From Nocardia elegans NBRC 108235 (GTDB taxonomy: Bacteria; Actinomycetota; Actinomycetes; Mycobacteriales; Mycobacteriaceae), in the NCBI RefSeq assembly GCF_001612845.1, contig NZ_BDBF01000009.1, forward strand, positions 185,480-249,479: 64,000 nucleotides of DNA, given 5' to 3'. Position numbers and translations under genes: made by a program. Shown here piece after piece: positions 43,167 to 51,680 of this stretch. The notes below the pieces were generated by a model, which did no database searches, was not told where the DNA came from, and worked only from the letters and a program-made list of their open reading frames with translations. Numbering within the stretch: position 1 is the first letter of the stretch; every line of letters starts with the position of its first letter.

Positions 43167-44462
43167 GTGGTGGTTCGACCTGTGGTGACTCTCGGTGCTT
43201 CGATCGCTCGCGACTGCGTGGACGCGGTGGCCCTGCGCGAGGGAAGCGCGAAACTGACCGACCGGGTGCTCGCGCACCACGTGGCCGAACTGGGCGCCGC
43301 GTCGCCGACCGGATTGCCCGGGCTGATCGAAGCGCTGCTCGACGGGCTCGCCGCGCGGGTCGGCGCGGAGTACGAGATCGCCGGGGCGGCCGTGACCTAT
43401 CGCGATGCCGCGGGCCGGCGGGCGGTCGTCACCGGCTTGGCTTCCGGGCCGTGGTACGAGGCCTCGCTGGTCTCGGCCAAGTCGGCGCATCTGGCACTGG
43501 CCCGCGCGATGACCTGGGCGAGCGAATTCGACCACCTGCTGATCTGCGAGCTGATCCCGGGATACCAAGGCTTCTCGCTGATTTCGCCGCATCGCGACCG
43601 GGTGGTCGCGGCCACCGCTACCGCCGCCGGTTTCGTCTCCGAGGATTCGGTGCGGCTGGGCATCGCCGCCGCCTGGGATCAGCTGGATGCGGCCGGTGTT
43701 CGGCCCAGCGCGGTCGTCGCGATCGGTTCGGAGGCAGAGCAGCCGGGGCTCGCCGCGGTGTTGTCGGCGGGGTTCAACGCGCCGGTGATTCCGTGCGCGA
43801 TGGCCGAGGCCGGGTCGGCGATCGGTGCGGCACTCGTGGTGCAGCCGGAGGCGTTCGTCGCGGGAACGGGGGAACGCGCACGGGTATCACGCAATTCGGT
43901 CGCGGTCGTCGCCGCGGCGAGTGTGCTGGCCGGCGGTCTGACCATCGGCGGCGTGCACGAGCTCACCGACCATCCGCGTTCGGATGCCACCACCCGCCTC
44001 GCCGACGCCCGCAACGCGCAGCCGAGCCGGGGGCCGCGCCACGCACGACCGGAACCCGGTCTGCCGGCGGTGGATTCGATTCCGGAATTGCCGATCGACG
44101 GCCCCGCCGATCGGCCGTCATCGGGTCCGCGGCATGCCGCACCGGATCCGTCCGATGCCGATCCGGCCGCGGCGGGCTGGGGTCTGGACGGTTCGTCCTG
44201 GCTGGGCGTGCGCGGGTCGGATCCGGCGAGTGAGCCGAAGCGCCTGGCCAAGGAGGCGCCGCAGCCGGATTCGCCGCAACCGCAGACGAAGTCGGTCATC
44301 CCGGCCCCGACCGAACCGGTCGGAGCGCCCAACGGCTCGCTGCTGTTTCCGGGCGAATCGGCGCCGCCGCCGCTCGGAACCGCCGAATTCACCGAGTGGT
44401 GGGACAACCACTGGCGGCTGACGCTGCGCTGGATGGTCGCGATGATGCCGCAGCGCGACTGA
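43167..44462 (+). CDS. Conserved actinobacterial protein: ATPase-like domain, TM helix, Pro-rich tail
   Basis: The 431-residue product begins VVRPVVTLGASIARDCVDAVAL, reminiscent of an actin/hexokinase-type (ASKHA) opening. A second similar start lies inside (AGVRPSAVVAIGSEAEQP). After about residue 230 there is one hydrophobic helix (SVAVVAAASVLAGGLTIGG), then a long Pro/Ser/Arg-rich region and a short conserved end (TEWWDNHWRLTLRWMVAMMP). The layout matches uncharacterised mycobacterial and nocardial membrane proteins. GGAAGG precedes the GTG. A hairpin terminator follows. Function unknown. Confidence 0.55.
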   Translation: MVVRPVVTLGASIARDCVDAVALREGSAKLTDRVLAHHVAELGAASPTGLPGLIEALLDGLAARVGAEYEIAGAAVTYRDAAGRRAVVTGLASGPWYEASLVSAKSAHLALARAMTWASEFDHLLICELIPGYQGFSLISPHRDRVVAATATAAGFVSEDSVRLGIAAAWDQLDAAGVRPSAVVAIGSEAEQPGLAAVLSAGFNAPVIPCAMAEAGSAIGAALVVQPEAFVAGTGERARVSRNSVAVVAAASVLAGGLTIGGVHELTDHPRSDATTRLADARNAQPSRGPRHARPEPGLPAVDSIPELPIDGPADRPSSGPRHAAPDPSDADPAAAGWGLDGSSWLGVRGSDPASEPKRLAKEAPQPDSPQPQTKSVIPAPTEPVGAPNGSLLFPGESAPPPLGTAEFTEWWDNHWRLTLRWMVAMMPQRD

Positions 44463-44480
44463 ACAGCCGCGAAGCACCCG

Positions 44481-44514
44481 CGAGGGGCCCGGGACGATCG
44501 TCTCGGGCCCCTCG
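44481..44514. terminator. Bidirectional terminator hairpin
   Basis: CGAGGGGCCCG (44481-44491) and its exact complement (44504-44514) enclose a self-complementary GACGATCGTC. It separates the converging gene at 43167 and bcp. Confidence 0.75.
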
Positions 44515-44536
44515 CCTCGTCTACGGCCGGTTCGCG

Positions 44537-45010
44537 CTACACCGACAGGTCGCGGCGCAGCTTCGCCACATGCCCTGTCGCGCGCACGTTGTACTGCGCC
44601 ACCTGGATGACGCCCTGCTCGTCGACCAGGAAGGTGGAGCGGATGACGCCGGTGATGCGCTTTCCGTACATCGTCTTCTCACCGTAGGCGCCCCATGCCT
44701 GGAGCACTTCGCGGTCTGGATCGGAGAGCAGGGGGAAGGTCAGTTTCTCGTTGTCCCGGAATTTCGCCAATTTCGTCGGTTTGTCGGGCGAAATGCCGAT
44801 GACGTCGAGGCCGGCCTCGTTCAGCTCGGTCAGGTTGTCGCGGAAGTCGCACGCCTGCTTGGTGCAGCCGGGCGTACTGGCGGCCGGGTAGAAGTAGACG
44901 ATCACCTTGCGGCCGCGGTAGTCCGCCAGCGACACCGGCTTACCGTCGGCGTCGGGAAGCGTGAAATCCGGCGCGGGATCGCCGGGGCCGAGTTTTTTGG
45001 TATCGGTCAT
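44537..45010 (-). CDS. bcp: Thioredoxin-dependent thiol peroxidase, BCP type
   Basis: The 157-residue peroxiredoxin has [20 protein letters not shown] with peroxidatic C49 and resolving C54, five residues apart as in PrxQ/BCP, plus [11 protein letters not shown] at the start and [13 protein letters not shown] near the end. It reduces hydrogen and organic peroxides in the cytoplasm with thioredoxin. The ATG at 45010 is chosen, because upstream extension gives no peroxiredoxin sequence. It lies in the conserved fas neighbourhood. Confidence 0.95.
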   Translation of the reverse strand: MTDTKKLGPGDPAPDFTLPDADGKPVSLADYRGRKVIVYFYPAASTPGCTKQACDFRDNLTELNEAGLDVIGISPDKPTKLAKFRDNEKLTFPLLSDPDREVLQAWGAYGEKTMYGKRITGVIRSTFLVDEQGVIQVAQYNVRATGHVAKLRRDLSV

Positions 45011-45110
45011 GCCAGCACGGTAGCCCACCGATGTGACAACGGACGCGACATCGGTGGCGGCGGATAGACTCGACGCCCAGCGACCTACCGGAACGACAAC
45101 AGGAGACAAT

Positions 45111-45335
45111 GTGGCGAGGGATACCGAGCACATCGAGCGGGAGATCGAAGCCGCGCGCAATCGGCTCGCGGGCACACTCGACGAGCTCGCGGTGCGGGCG
45201 GACCCGCAGCGGATCGCCGACAACACCAAGAGGGCCGTGGTGGCGAAGGTGAACGAGCCGAAGGTGAAGTACAGCCTGATCGGCGCGGGCACTCTGGTCG
45301 GCGTGCTGGTGCTGATCAAGATCTTCCGCCGCTGA
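45111..45335 (+). CDS. DUF3618 membrane protein
   Basis: GTG 45111 follows AGGAG by five bases and gives 74 residues: an acidic/basic helix ([23 protein letters not shown]) that is the DUF3618 signature, then one C-terminal membrane helix ([19 protein letters not shown]) and a basic end. The family is small, inner-membrane-associated and of unknown function, and often lies next to bcp in mycolic-acid bacteria. A strong terminator follows. Confidence 0.85.
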   Translation: MARDTEHIEREIEAARNRLAGTLDELAVRADPQRIADNTKRAVVAKVNEPKVKYSLIGAGTLVGVLVLIKIFRR

Positions 45336-45351
45336 CGCCGCAGAAACGACG

Positions 45352-45388
45352 GAACCCGGTGTGACACAGTGTCACACCGGGTTCTTTT
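45352..45388 (+). terminator. Intrinsic terminator after the DUF3618 gene
   Basis: GAACCCGGTGTGACA (45352-45366) and its exact complement (45370-45384) with a CAG loop are followed by TTTT. A classic rho-independent terminator. Confidence 0.9.
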
Positions 45389-45412
45389 CGTCTACGGCCA
45401 GTGCCGCGGGGA

Positions 45413-45727
45413 TCAGACGGTCGGGCAGGCCATACCGGTGCCGTCGGGATCCAGGTGCGGCGAATAGCCGGGCTCACCACGGAACAGCGGGGCACGACCC
45501 GCCGCCCGGGCCTCGTCACAATTCTTGAACGTGCCTCCCGCCGAACCCGTCTGGGTCAGCCCCGCCGAGCCGGTGGCACCGATGGCATCGTCGATACCCG
45601 ACGATCCGGTACCGGCGGAACCGGTGGGAACGAAACCGTCGGCCATGGCGGACGGGGCGGTGAGGACGATCGGGGCGGCGAGGGTGATCAAGCCCGCGCC
45701 GGTCACGATTAGCCTGCGAACGTTCAT
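45413..45727 (-). CDS. Secreted Excalibur-domain protein
   Basis: The 104-residue product has a signal peptide (RRLIVTGAGLITLAAPIVLT, cleavage near APSAMA-D), a Gly/Ser/Thr-rich linker, and an Excalibur calcium-binding domain: FKNCDEARAAGRAPL, then LDPDGTGMAC with the DxDG loop and both conserved cysteines. Such domains bind calcium at the cell surface. It is transcribed alone towards the DUF3618 terminator. Confidence 0.85.
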   Translation of the reverse strand: MNVRRLIVTGAGLITLAAPIVLTAPSAMADGFVPTGSAGTGSSGIDDAIGATGSAGLTQTGSAGGTFKNCDEARAAGRAPLFRGEPGYSPHLDPDGTGMACPTV

Positions 45728-45855
45728 GTAATCCTCGATGTCAGCTGCGGTTGATACGGCGGACCGGCCGCACTCCCCGCGGTGGCAGGGCCGGAACCGC
45801 CGAGTCTACTGTTCTGATGGCGACCGCCGTTGTCAACCGCACGGCCGAGAGCCGC

Positions 45856-46833
45856 TTATTCACCCAGGCGGCGGCCCGTCATATGTTCCGCCGGAATATG
45901 TCCCATTCGTCCGGCCTCGAAATCCGTTATGGCGTCGATGATTTCCTGTTTGGAATTCATCACGAACGGACCGTATTGCACGACCGGTTCACGAATGGGC
46001 GCGCCGCCCAGCAGTAGTACCTCGAATTGACCGGTGGGTCCGTCCTGGTGGTCGTCGGCGGTCAGCGCGACGGCCTCGCCGTGGCCGAGTACCGCCAGTT
46101 GCCCCTCGGTCAGGGTGCGGCCCTCGTCGCCGACGGTGCCGCTGCCGGCCAGCACGTACGCCATCGCGGTGAACTCCCGCGGCCACGGCGTTTCCAGCCG
46201 CGCGCCGGGGCTGATCGAGGCATGCGCGTAGGCGATGGGCGTATAGGTCGAGCCGGGCCCCTCGTATCCGCCGATATTTCCGGCGATGATGCGCACGAGT
46301 GCGCCGCCGTCGTAGGAGGTGACCAGTGTCAATTCGCTCGCGCGCAGATCCTGGTAGCGCGGGTCCGCCATTTTCAGCGACCGCGGCAGGTTGACCCACA
46401 GCTGCACGCCGTGGAATACGCCGCCGGAGATCACCAGGTCCTCGGCGGGAAGTTCGTCGTGCAGAATGCCCGAGCCGGCGGTCATCCACTGGGTGTCGCC
46501 CTCGGCGATCGTTCCGCCACCGCCGTTGGAATCGTGGTGGACCATGGTGCCGTCGATCATGTACGTGACGGTTTCGAAACCGCGGTGCGGATGCCAGGGG
46601 GCGCCCTTGGCCTGGTAGGGCTCGTAGGCGACCGGCCCCATGTGGTCGAGCAGGATGAACGGATCCGCGGTGCGCACATCGAGGCTCGGGAAGGGCCGGC
46701 GCACCTCGAATCCGGCGCCCTCGAGTTGTTTGTGGGCGGTGGTCACGGTCCGGACCGGCCGCTGCCGCATGGTCTGCTCCGGGCGGGGCAGTCGCGGCAA
46801 CACCAGGATGTCGTCGACGGTGATCGCGGGCAT
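45856..46833 (-). CDS. Pirin-family protein
   Basis: The 325-residue protein has the bicupin pirin pattern: FILLDHMGP, then APWHPHRGFETVTYMIDG with the metal-binding histidines, TQWMTAGSGILHDE, and the second cupin EFTAMAYVLAGSGTVGDEG. Pirins are iron-binding proteins; some have quercetinase activity. It is divergent from a MarR regulator across 59 bp that contains an inverted repeat, an arrangement pointing to control of pirin by that regulator. Confidence 0.9.
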   Translation of the reverse strand: MPAITVDDILVLPRLPRPEQTMRQRPVRTVTTAHKQLEGAGFEVRRPFPSLDVRTADPFILLDHMGPVAYEPYQAKGAPWHPHRGFETVTYMIDGTMVHHDSNGGGGTIAEGDTQWMTAGSGILHDELPAEDLVISGGVFHGVQLWVNLPRSLKMADPRYQDLRASELTLVTSYDGGALVRIIAGNIGGYEGPGSTYTPIAYAHASISPGARLETPWPREFTAMAYVLAGSGTVGDEGRTLTEGQLAVLGHGEAVALTADDHQDGPTGQFEVLLLGGAPIREPVVQYGPFVMNSKQEIIDAITDFEAGRMGHIPAEHMTGRRLGE

Positions 46834-46849
46834 GGTGTCCTCCTAGGCC

Positions 46850-46871
46850 GGTTGGTGTCCATGTCAACCAA
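46850..46871. promoter_or_regulatory. Inverted repeat between pirin and MarR genes
   Basis: GGTTG (46850-46854) and CAACC (46865-46869), with the overlapping dyad TTGGT/ACCAA (46852-46871), fit the TTG...CAA symmetry of MarR operators and lie in the shared 59-bp promoter region. Confidence 0.45.
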
Positions 46872-46892
46872 ATACTCGGTAGGATCATTCCC

Positions 46893-47384
46893 ATGGTGCG
46901 GTGGCTGGACGAACAGGAGCAACGGACCTGGTCCGCGTACATCCGGCTGCGTCAGCGCCTCGACGCCGCGATGGCCGCCGGACTCGCGAGCGACGGGCTG
47001 TCGGTCTCCGATTACGAAATTCTGGTGGCGCTGTCCGACGCGCGCGAGGGGAGTGTGCGCGCCCGCGACCTCGCCGCGCAGATCTGCTGGGACAAGAGCC
47101 GGCTGTCGAAGCATCTGGCGCGGATGGACAAGCGTGGGCTGGTGGTGCGGAGTCCGGCCGCCGACGATGCGCGCGGCCGGCTGATCTGTCTCACCGACTC
47201 CGGTCGCCGGGCGCTCGAAAAGGCCGCGCCCCGGCATGTCGAATTGGTCCGGCGACTGTTCGTCGACCAGCTGACCGACGCGGAGGCAATAGCGTTGCGA
47301 TCGCTGGCGGACAAGGTGAGCGCGCGTGCCGAGAGCGAATCGGATATGCCGCCGGCGATCGGTGGCGTTGCGCACGCGGATTGA
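46893..47384 (+). CDS. MarR-family transcriptional regulator
   Basis: The 163-residue protein has the winged helix-turn-helix of MarR: LSVSDYEILVALSDAREGSV, RARDLAAQICWDKSRLSKHL, RMDKRGLVVRSPAADDARGR (the beta wing), flanked by dimerisation helices. It is likely to repress the divergent pirin gene and itself in response to a phenolic or oxidative signal. Confidence 0.9.
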   Translation: MVRWLDEQEQRTWSAYIRLRQRLDAAMAAGLASDGLSVSDYEILVALSDAREGSVRARDLAAQICWDKSRLSKHLARMDKRGLVVRSPAADDARGRLICLTDSGRRALEKAAPRHVELVRRLFVDQLTDAEAIALRSLADKVSARAESESDMPPAIGGVAHAD

Positions 47385-47480
47385 GGCGCACAGCGGACGG
47401 TCGTGCGAGTTTTCGGTACCGAGGCTCCGAAGTCGTCGCGGCCGGTGCGATGCCCGGGTTGTTCGTCCCGGACGCGGCAT

Positions 47481-48521
47481 TCACCTGTCTTCGGCGCCAT
47501 CCGACCGGTCGAATTGCGCCCGCTTCCAGTCGCCGAACGGTTCGTCGCGTTCGCGCACCGCTTCCCGGAAGCCGACTGTGGCCGAGCGCAATTGGAAGGC
47601 ATAGCCTTCGCGCGTGTGCCGGGAGACGCCGTCGAAGACGGTGCTCACCATGCCCGAATTCGCGACGCCCTGGGCCAGCAGTGAGCTGTTGAGTGCCAAT
47701 TTCGCCATGATCAGCTGATTGATCGGCATGCGCGAAATCCGTTCCAGCAGTTGCTCGGTGCGTTCGTCGAGCTCGTCCGCCGGACAGGACTCCACGGCCA
47801 GGCCCCACTCCTCGGCCTGCTTGCCGCTGAGGCAGTCGCCGGTGAACAGCAGCCGCTTGGCGCGCTGGTCACCGAGCCGGTGCGCCCACATACCGGCCGC
47901 CGGAATGCCCCACACGCGTGTGGGTGGGTAGCCGATCTTGGTGTCGTCGGCGCAGATGATCTGATCGCAGAACAGGGCGATGTCGGTCCCGCCGGCGACG
48001 GCGAATCCGTGCAGTTTGGCGACCGTCGGCTTGTTCGCGTGCAGCAGGCTGGAGAAGCCGCGGTTGAACCGGCTCATCATCTGATAGTCGACCATGGGAT
48101 CCCATGTGCCCCAAGGGTTGTGGTTGCGCGCCTGCACCACCGGGTCGAGAACGGTTCCGGTCGTGGGCTGGGCCGACACAGTGGGGGACAGACCGTTCTC
48201 CGCGAAGATCGAGAGGTCGTAGCCGCCGCAGAATCCCTTGCCGCGTCCGGAAACCACCATCACGTGCACGCGCGGATCCAGGTCGGCACGCTCGACCGCG
48301 TGCGCGAGTTCGATCGGAGTATCGGCGGTGATGGCATTGCCGTGCTCGGGCCGGTCGAAGGTGATGCGTGCGATCCGGCCGGTCACCTCGTAGGTGAGGG
48401 TGCGGTAGGCCGGGCCCTGCTCCGGTTCGGGTCGGTCGGCGAACAGCGAGTCCTCGCCGCTGGTCAGGTCCTCGCGCCAGGCCGCGGGCCGGGTGCCGGA
48501 GTGGTGCGCATCGTCGGTCAC
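47481..48521 (-). CDS. Enoyl-CoA hydratase/isomerase (crotonase) family protein
   Basis: From GTG 48521 the product has 346 residues. It follows the crotonase fold: YEVTGRIARITFDRPEHGNA, VSGRGKGFCGGYDLS (oxyanion hole), and GFAVAGGTDIALFCDQIICA. It carries a longer N-terminus than usual and an insertion after GGYDL. Members act in beta-oxidation of fatty acids, sterols or aromatic side chains. The frame extends to 48557, but those bases hold a 28-bp palindrome and a TTGACA box, so translation probably begins at 48521, at the predicted transcript start. Confidence 0.88.
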   Translation of the reverse strand: MTDDAHHSGTRPAAWREDLTSGEDSLFADRPEPEQGPAYRTLTYEVTGRIARITFDRPEHGNAITADTPIELAHAVERADLDPRVHVMVVSGRGKGFCGGYDLSIFAENGLSPTVSAQPTTGTVLDPVVQARNHNPWGTWDPMVDYQMMSRFNRGFSSLLHANKPTVAKLHGFAVAGGTDIALFCDQIICADDTKIGYPPTRVWGIPAAGMWAHRLGDQRAKRLLFTGDCLSGKQAEEWGLAVESCPADELDERTEQLLERISRMPINQLIMAKLALNSSLLAQGVANSGMVSTVFDGVSRHTREGYAFQLRSATVGFREAVRERDEPFGDWKRAQFDRSDGAEDR

Positions 48522-48522
48522 C

Positions 48523-48557
48523 CAAGAAGTGAACTCCAGTTCACTTCTTGCTGTCAA
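48523..48557 (-). promoter_or_regulatory. 28-bp perfect palindrome over the crotonase promoter
   Basis: CAAGAAGTGAACT (48523-48535) and its exact complement (48538-48550) are separated by two bases. On the minus strand TTGACA (48557-48552) and TTCACT (48533-48528) are 18 bp apart and predict a start at about 48521, the GTG itself. A dimeric repressor, TetR type for example, bound here would block the promoter completely. Confidence 0.7.
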
Positions 48558-48626
48558 GGGGTGCCGCGGCTGCCGATCGGGGAGGAAGTATGGGTTGCGG
48601 CGTGCAAGGCGCGTCGGACCGGTGGT

Positions 48627-48965
48627 TCAGGGGGCCGGTTTTCCGTCGTCGGCGAGCCAGGGCGTCACCGGCGGCTTGATCCACAGGATCTTCTCGTCCG
48701 TGTGATCGCGTTGTGCGGCAGGATGATTCGGGTTGCGGGCGGCCCACCCGTCCTTCTCGTCGAGCAGCCGCGCGACCAGCGCCCACGTTTCGTCGGTGCT
48801 GGGCGGATTGGTATCGGCGGCCCGCGCGAGTTTGCGGCGCGTGGCTGCCGGGATCGTCGCGAGTTCGGCGCCGGAGATTCCGCGCTGCCACAGATAGGCC
48901 GCGAGCCGTCGCGCCTTCTCGGCGCGGCCCTTACTGGCGTGGTCGGTATGTGCGTAGTCGGCCAT
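48627..48965 (-). CDS. Conserved hypothetical protein
   Basis: The 112-residue product is soluble and basic: KGRAEKARRLAAYLWQRGIS, ELATIPAATRRKLARAADTN, STDETWALVARLLDEKDGWA. The first half reads like a helical DNA- or protein-binding module. Short conserved proteins of this kind occur in Nocardia and Rhodococcus without known function. Start ATG 48965. It stands alone between the crotonase and the YbaB-like gene. Confidence 0.6.
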   Translation of the reverse strand: MADYAHTDHASKGRAEKARRLAAYLWQRGISGAELATIPAATRRKLARAADTNPPSTDETWALVARLLDEKDGWAARNPNHPAAQRDHTDEKILWIKPPVTPWLADDGKPAP

Positions 48966-49112
48966 ATCGGTTCCCGATCGCGAGCGAATTGCCCACGAGC
49001 CTAGCCACGTCCCCGCCGAGCCGAACCAGAGGATCCACTCCGGTCGATAGTCGGCATGATCGGCCAGCGCACTTGCGGGCCGGTCACCGGTTCCGTGGTC
49101 TGCCGGACTCGG

Positions 49113-49556
49113 CTACGGCGCAGTCCCGCCCGCCGACGTGTCGGTTCCCCGGAAGAATTCGCGGATGTCCCGGAGTGTCGGCGACTCATCCAGGATGTCG
49201 GAGAGGTCGGGTTGGTCGTCCAGGTCGGCCGCGACCGACGCCGCGGCGGCCTCGCTCTGCCTGCGAGCCCGGCGGGCGGCCTCCTGTGTCGCCTCCACGA
49301 TGGTGCGGACGAGTTCCGCCGCCGGCTTGCGCAGCGCGGCGGCCGACAGCGACAGATCGGTGAGAACGCCGCCGGCGTCGACGGTCGCCGTGACCGAACT
49401 GTCGGCGGAATCGGCTTGCACCCGAACGTTTTCCAGCTGCTGATTGATCTCCGCGAGCCGGGAGTGCTGTTGCTCGTAGGAGTCGAGCAACCGCTCGACC
49501 TGGTTACGCAGTCCGCTGTTGGCCGACCGCAGGGCCTCCCGCCGCCACCGGTCCAT
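49113..49556 (-). CDS. YbaB/EbfC-like protein
   Basis: From ATG 49556, with AGAGGA seven bases upstream, the product has 147 residues: a long N-terminal coiled coil (NQVERLLDSYEQQHSRLAEI), a beta hairpin (VTATVDAGGVLTDLSLSAAA) and a C-terminal helix (ELVRTIVEATQEAARRARRQ). This is the YbaB fold, found in nucleoid-associated proteins and, in actinobacteria, in many variants near ESX genes. A DNA-binding or protein-scaffold role is possible. The acidic tail is variable. Confidence 0.75.
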   Translation of the reverse strand: MDRWRREALRSANSGLRNQVERLLDSYEQQHSRLAEINQQLENVRVQADSADSSVTATVDAGGVLTDLSLSAAALRKPAAELVRTIVEATQEAARRARRQSEAAAASVAADLDDQPDLSDILDESPTLRDIREFFRGTDTSAGGTAP

Positions 49557-49658
49557 ATCGGTGTCCTCTCGTCGGCTGAACCGGGAGACACGATTGTCCT
49601 CCACATTGCGCGACAGGCCGGACGCTGCCTTCTCGGTGGTGGGAGGATCGGCGGCCGA

Positions 49659-50267
49659 TCAGGTTCTGCGCGAGATGACCATGATGTATTCGCACGGAGC
49701 GTTCGTTCGGTTGGCGAAGCCGTGGTCCGCGTCGGCCTGAAAGAACAGCGAGTCGCCCGTGTTCAGGGTTTCGCTGATCCCGCCGATCAACACCGTGAGG
49801 GCGCCGTCGAGCACCACGAGTTGCTTCTCGGTACCCGGCGGATACGCGGGCAGCAGCCCGGTGGAGACCTGTGCGGGGAGGTGGTGGACGATCATCTCGC
49901 CTGTTCCCGCGCCCGGAGCCGCTGACACCATGTGTCGTTCGAAGCCGGTTTCCGGGTCGCGGAAAACCGGGCGATCGCTCTTGCGCAGGACGACGGCCAC
50001 GCCGGATGCGGCAGCGGCCGCCCCGCCGATCAGGTCCGAGAGCGACGCGTCGAGCGCGTGGGCGATCCTGGAGGCGACGCCGATCGTCGGGCTCTTCTCA
50101 CCGCGTTCGACCTTGGACAGCATCGCCCGGCTGACCGACGACTGTGTCGACAGCTGCTCCAGCGTCAGCCCCGCCTCCTCGCGGCGTCGCCGCACATTGA
50201 CGCCGAACACACCGGCCGGGTCGTCACCGTGGTGTGGTCCGGTCACGTTTGCGTCTTGCTCGACCAC
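49659..50267 (-). CDS. XRE-cupin regulator
   Basis: From GTG 50267, with GAGGAG six bases upstream, the product has 202 residues: an XRE helix-turn-helix (VNVRRRREEAGLTLEQLSTQ, SRAMLSKVERGEKSPTIGVA) and a cupin domain (TEKQLVVLDGALTVLIGG, LNTGDSLFFQADADHGFANR). Such regulators sense a small ligand in the cupin barrel and control a neighbouring catabolic gene, here the divergent metallo-hydrolase. A 14-bp-arm palindrome lies between the two genes. The longer frame reaching 51116 is antisense to the hydrolase and not used. Confidence 0.9.
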   Translation of the reverse strand: MVEQDANVTGPHHGDDPAGVFGVNVRRRREEAGLTLEQLSTQSSVSRAMLSKVERGEKSPTIGVASRIAHALDASLSDLIGGAAAAASGVAVVLRKSDRPVFRDPETGFERHMVSAAPGAGTGEMIVHHLPAQVSTGLLPAYPPGTEKQLVVLDGALTVLIGGISETLNTGDSLFFQADADHGFANRTNAPCEYIMVISRRT

Positions 50268-50312
50268 CGTGCTCCTCGATCGATGGGTATTTCGCCGTTC
50301 ACAGTGTATGTT

Positions 50313-50345
50313 TCTTCGATAGAAGAAGACATCTTCTATCGAAGA
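50313..50345. promoter_or_regulatory. Palindrome between XRE-cupin and hydrolase genes
   Basis: TCTTCGATAGAAGA (50313-50326) and its exact complement (50332-50345) flank a 5-bp spacer in the 117-bp divergent region. The 33-bp symmetric site is the probable operator of the XRE-cupin protein for both genes. Confidence 0.65.
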
Positions 50346-50384
50346 GTTACGTGATCCGCGTGACACGACGGAGGTCTTCTGCGT

Positions 50385-51197
50385 GTGGTTTCGAGTGGCA
50401 GGCTCCATGCCACGTTCGAATTCGGTGATCTGCAAGTGATTTCGTTGCGAGACGGATACATCGACATGCCGACGCGCCGGCTCCGCGACGAGGACGGGTG
50501 CCCGCTCGAGGAGCTGCCGGCCGCCGTGCCGCTGGTCGGCGACAACGTGCGGCTGGCGGTCAACGCCTTCTTCGTCACCGACGGCGCGCGGTCGGTTCTC
50601 ATCGACACCGGCGCGTCCGATGTGTGGCACGACCCCACCATGGGGTTGATCTACGATGCGCTCGACGAGGCGGGAATCGACCGGGCGCAGGTCACCGATG
50701 TGGCCATCACCCACAACCACGAAGACCACGTGAGCGGTCTGATCGCGCCGGACGGCACGGAGGCGTTCGCCGAACTCGAACGTGTGTGGATCGGTGCGGG
50801 CGACACATCGGTGTTCACGGGCCGGCTGGCGCCGATCCGGGACCGGGTCGTCCCCGTGTCGGAGAGAATCGCGATCAACGATTGGGTCACCGCGATCCCG
50901 ACACCGGGTCACACTCCCGGTCACACCGTCTACTACGTCAGTAGTGGCACCGCCCACCTTCTCGTCTGGGGCGACACGGTCCACGTCCCGGCCCTCCAGT
51001 TCGATCGGCCGAAGGTCTCCTGGGAACTCGACGGCAACCAGTCCCATGCCCGCGCTGCGCGGGCGGCCCTCCTCGAACAACTGACCCGGCCACACCATTT
51101 CGTCGCCGGCGCCCACCTCGACTCACCCGGCATCGCCCGCGTAACCCCCGCCGGCTCCGGTTACGCGCTGGAATATCTGGCACCACCGATCGGCTGA
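50385..51197 (+). CDS. Metallo-beta-lactamase-fold hydrolase
   Basis: The 270-residue protein has the zinc-binding motif HNHEDH (H110, H112, D114, H115), TPGHTPGHT, and WGDTVH, with an N-terminal pair of strands and RLAVNAFFVTDGARSVLIDTG. The motif and the loop lengths resemble MBL-fold hydrolases with broad ester, lactone or quorum-signal substrates (AHL-lactonase-like), but the substrate cannot be assigned. GTG 50385 is the start. It is divergent from the XRE-cupin regulator that probably controls it. Confidence 0.88.
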   Translation: MVSSGRLHATFEFGDLQVISLRDGYIDMPTRRLRDEDGCPLEELPAAVPLVGDNVRLAVNAFFVTDGARSVLIDTGASDVWHDPTMGLIYDALDEAGIDRAQVTDVAITHNHEDHVSGLIAPDGTEAFAELERVWIGAGDTSVFTGRLAPIRDRVVPVSERIAINDWVTAIPTPGHTPGHTVYYVSSGTAHLLVWGDTVHVPALQFDRPKVSWELDGNQSHARAARAALLEQLTRPHHFVAGAHLDSPGIARVTPAGSGYALEYLAPPIG

Positions 51198-51294
51198 TCG
51201 AGCCCGTCGTCTCCGGGCCGCAGCGCATGTGCAACAGCGCGTGGAATCCCGTTGTGACCGAGTGGAATTCGCGGATCGTCCGGACCGGAACGCA

Positions 51295-51331
51295 GAAGAC
51301 CCCCGACCGGTAATCCTGGTCAGGGGTCTTC
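51295..51331. terminator. Hairpin downstream of the tRNA remnant
   Basis: Arms 51295-51308 and 51318-51331 pair over 13 of 14 positions with a 9-nt loop. It stands just beyond the 3' end of the tRNA-like remnant, where a tRNA terminator would be, so this flank is probably original chromosome. It may also end the hydrolase transcript. Confidence 0.6.
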
Positions 51332-51338
51332 GTGGAGT

Positions 51339-51380
51339 GCGCCATCAGGGACTCGAACCCCGAACCCGCTGGTTGAGAGT
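51339..51380 (-). repeat. 3'-half tRNA remnant, probable attachment site of an island
   Basis: On the minus strand the bases from the anticodon loop to the acceptor 3' end read as a tRNA: anticodon-stem 3' side CCAGC, then GGGTTCGGGGTTCGAGTCCC (variable and T arm) and the acceptor strand. The sequence is closest to actinobacterial tRNA-Lys. The 5' half is missing; to the right comes unrelated sequence. This is what remains at the distal end when an element integrates at a tRNA 3' end, the intact gene being restored at the other end. Confidence 0.6.
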
Positions 51381-51680
51381 TCCTGTCAACGTGCTGGTGG
51401 TACTCATTTCTTGGTGTTGGTATGTGGTTCCGGGGTCGAGTTTATGGCCGTCGACGTCCTTGTGTGCCGTGCATGTTCGGTCACGGAATCGCGTACTGTT
51501 CCCCGGAAACTTTGGGGTTGTTTTGGGATGGGTCGAGTCGGTGCCACTCCCGCACAAGAATCCAATTCGGTGCCAGCATCGGGCCCGGTGCATTTGGGGC
51601 TGCGTCGCAAGTTGGGTTTGCGATCAGCGGTGGTCGTGCACCGAGCCCATGCCGGCGGTGTGCCCAGATCCGCCCCGAAC

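Noticed and set aside
49659..51116. 485-codon minus-strand frame for the XRE-cupin gene
   Set aside because: The upstream part is antisense to the metallo-hydrolase; a good ribosome site and the domain boundary place the start at 50267.
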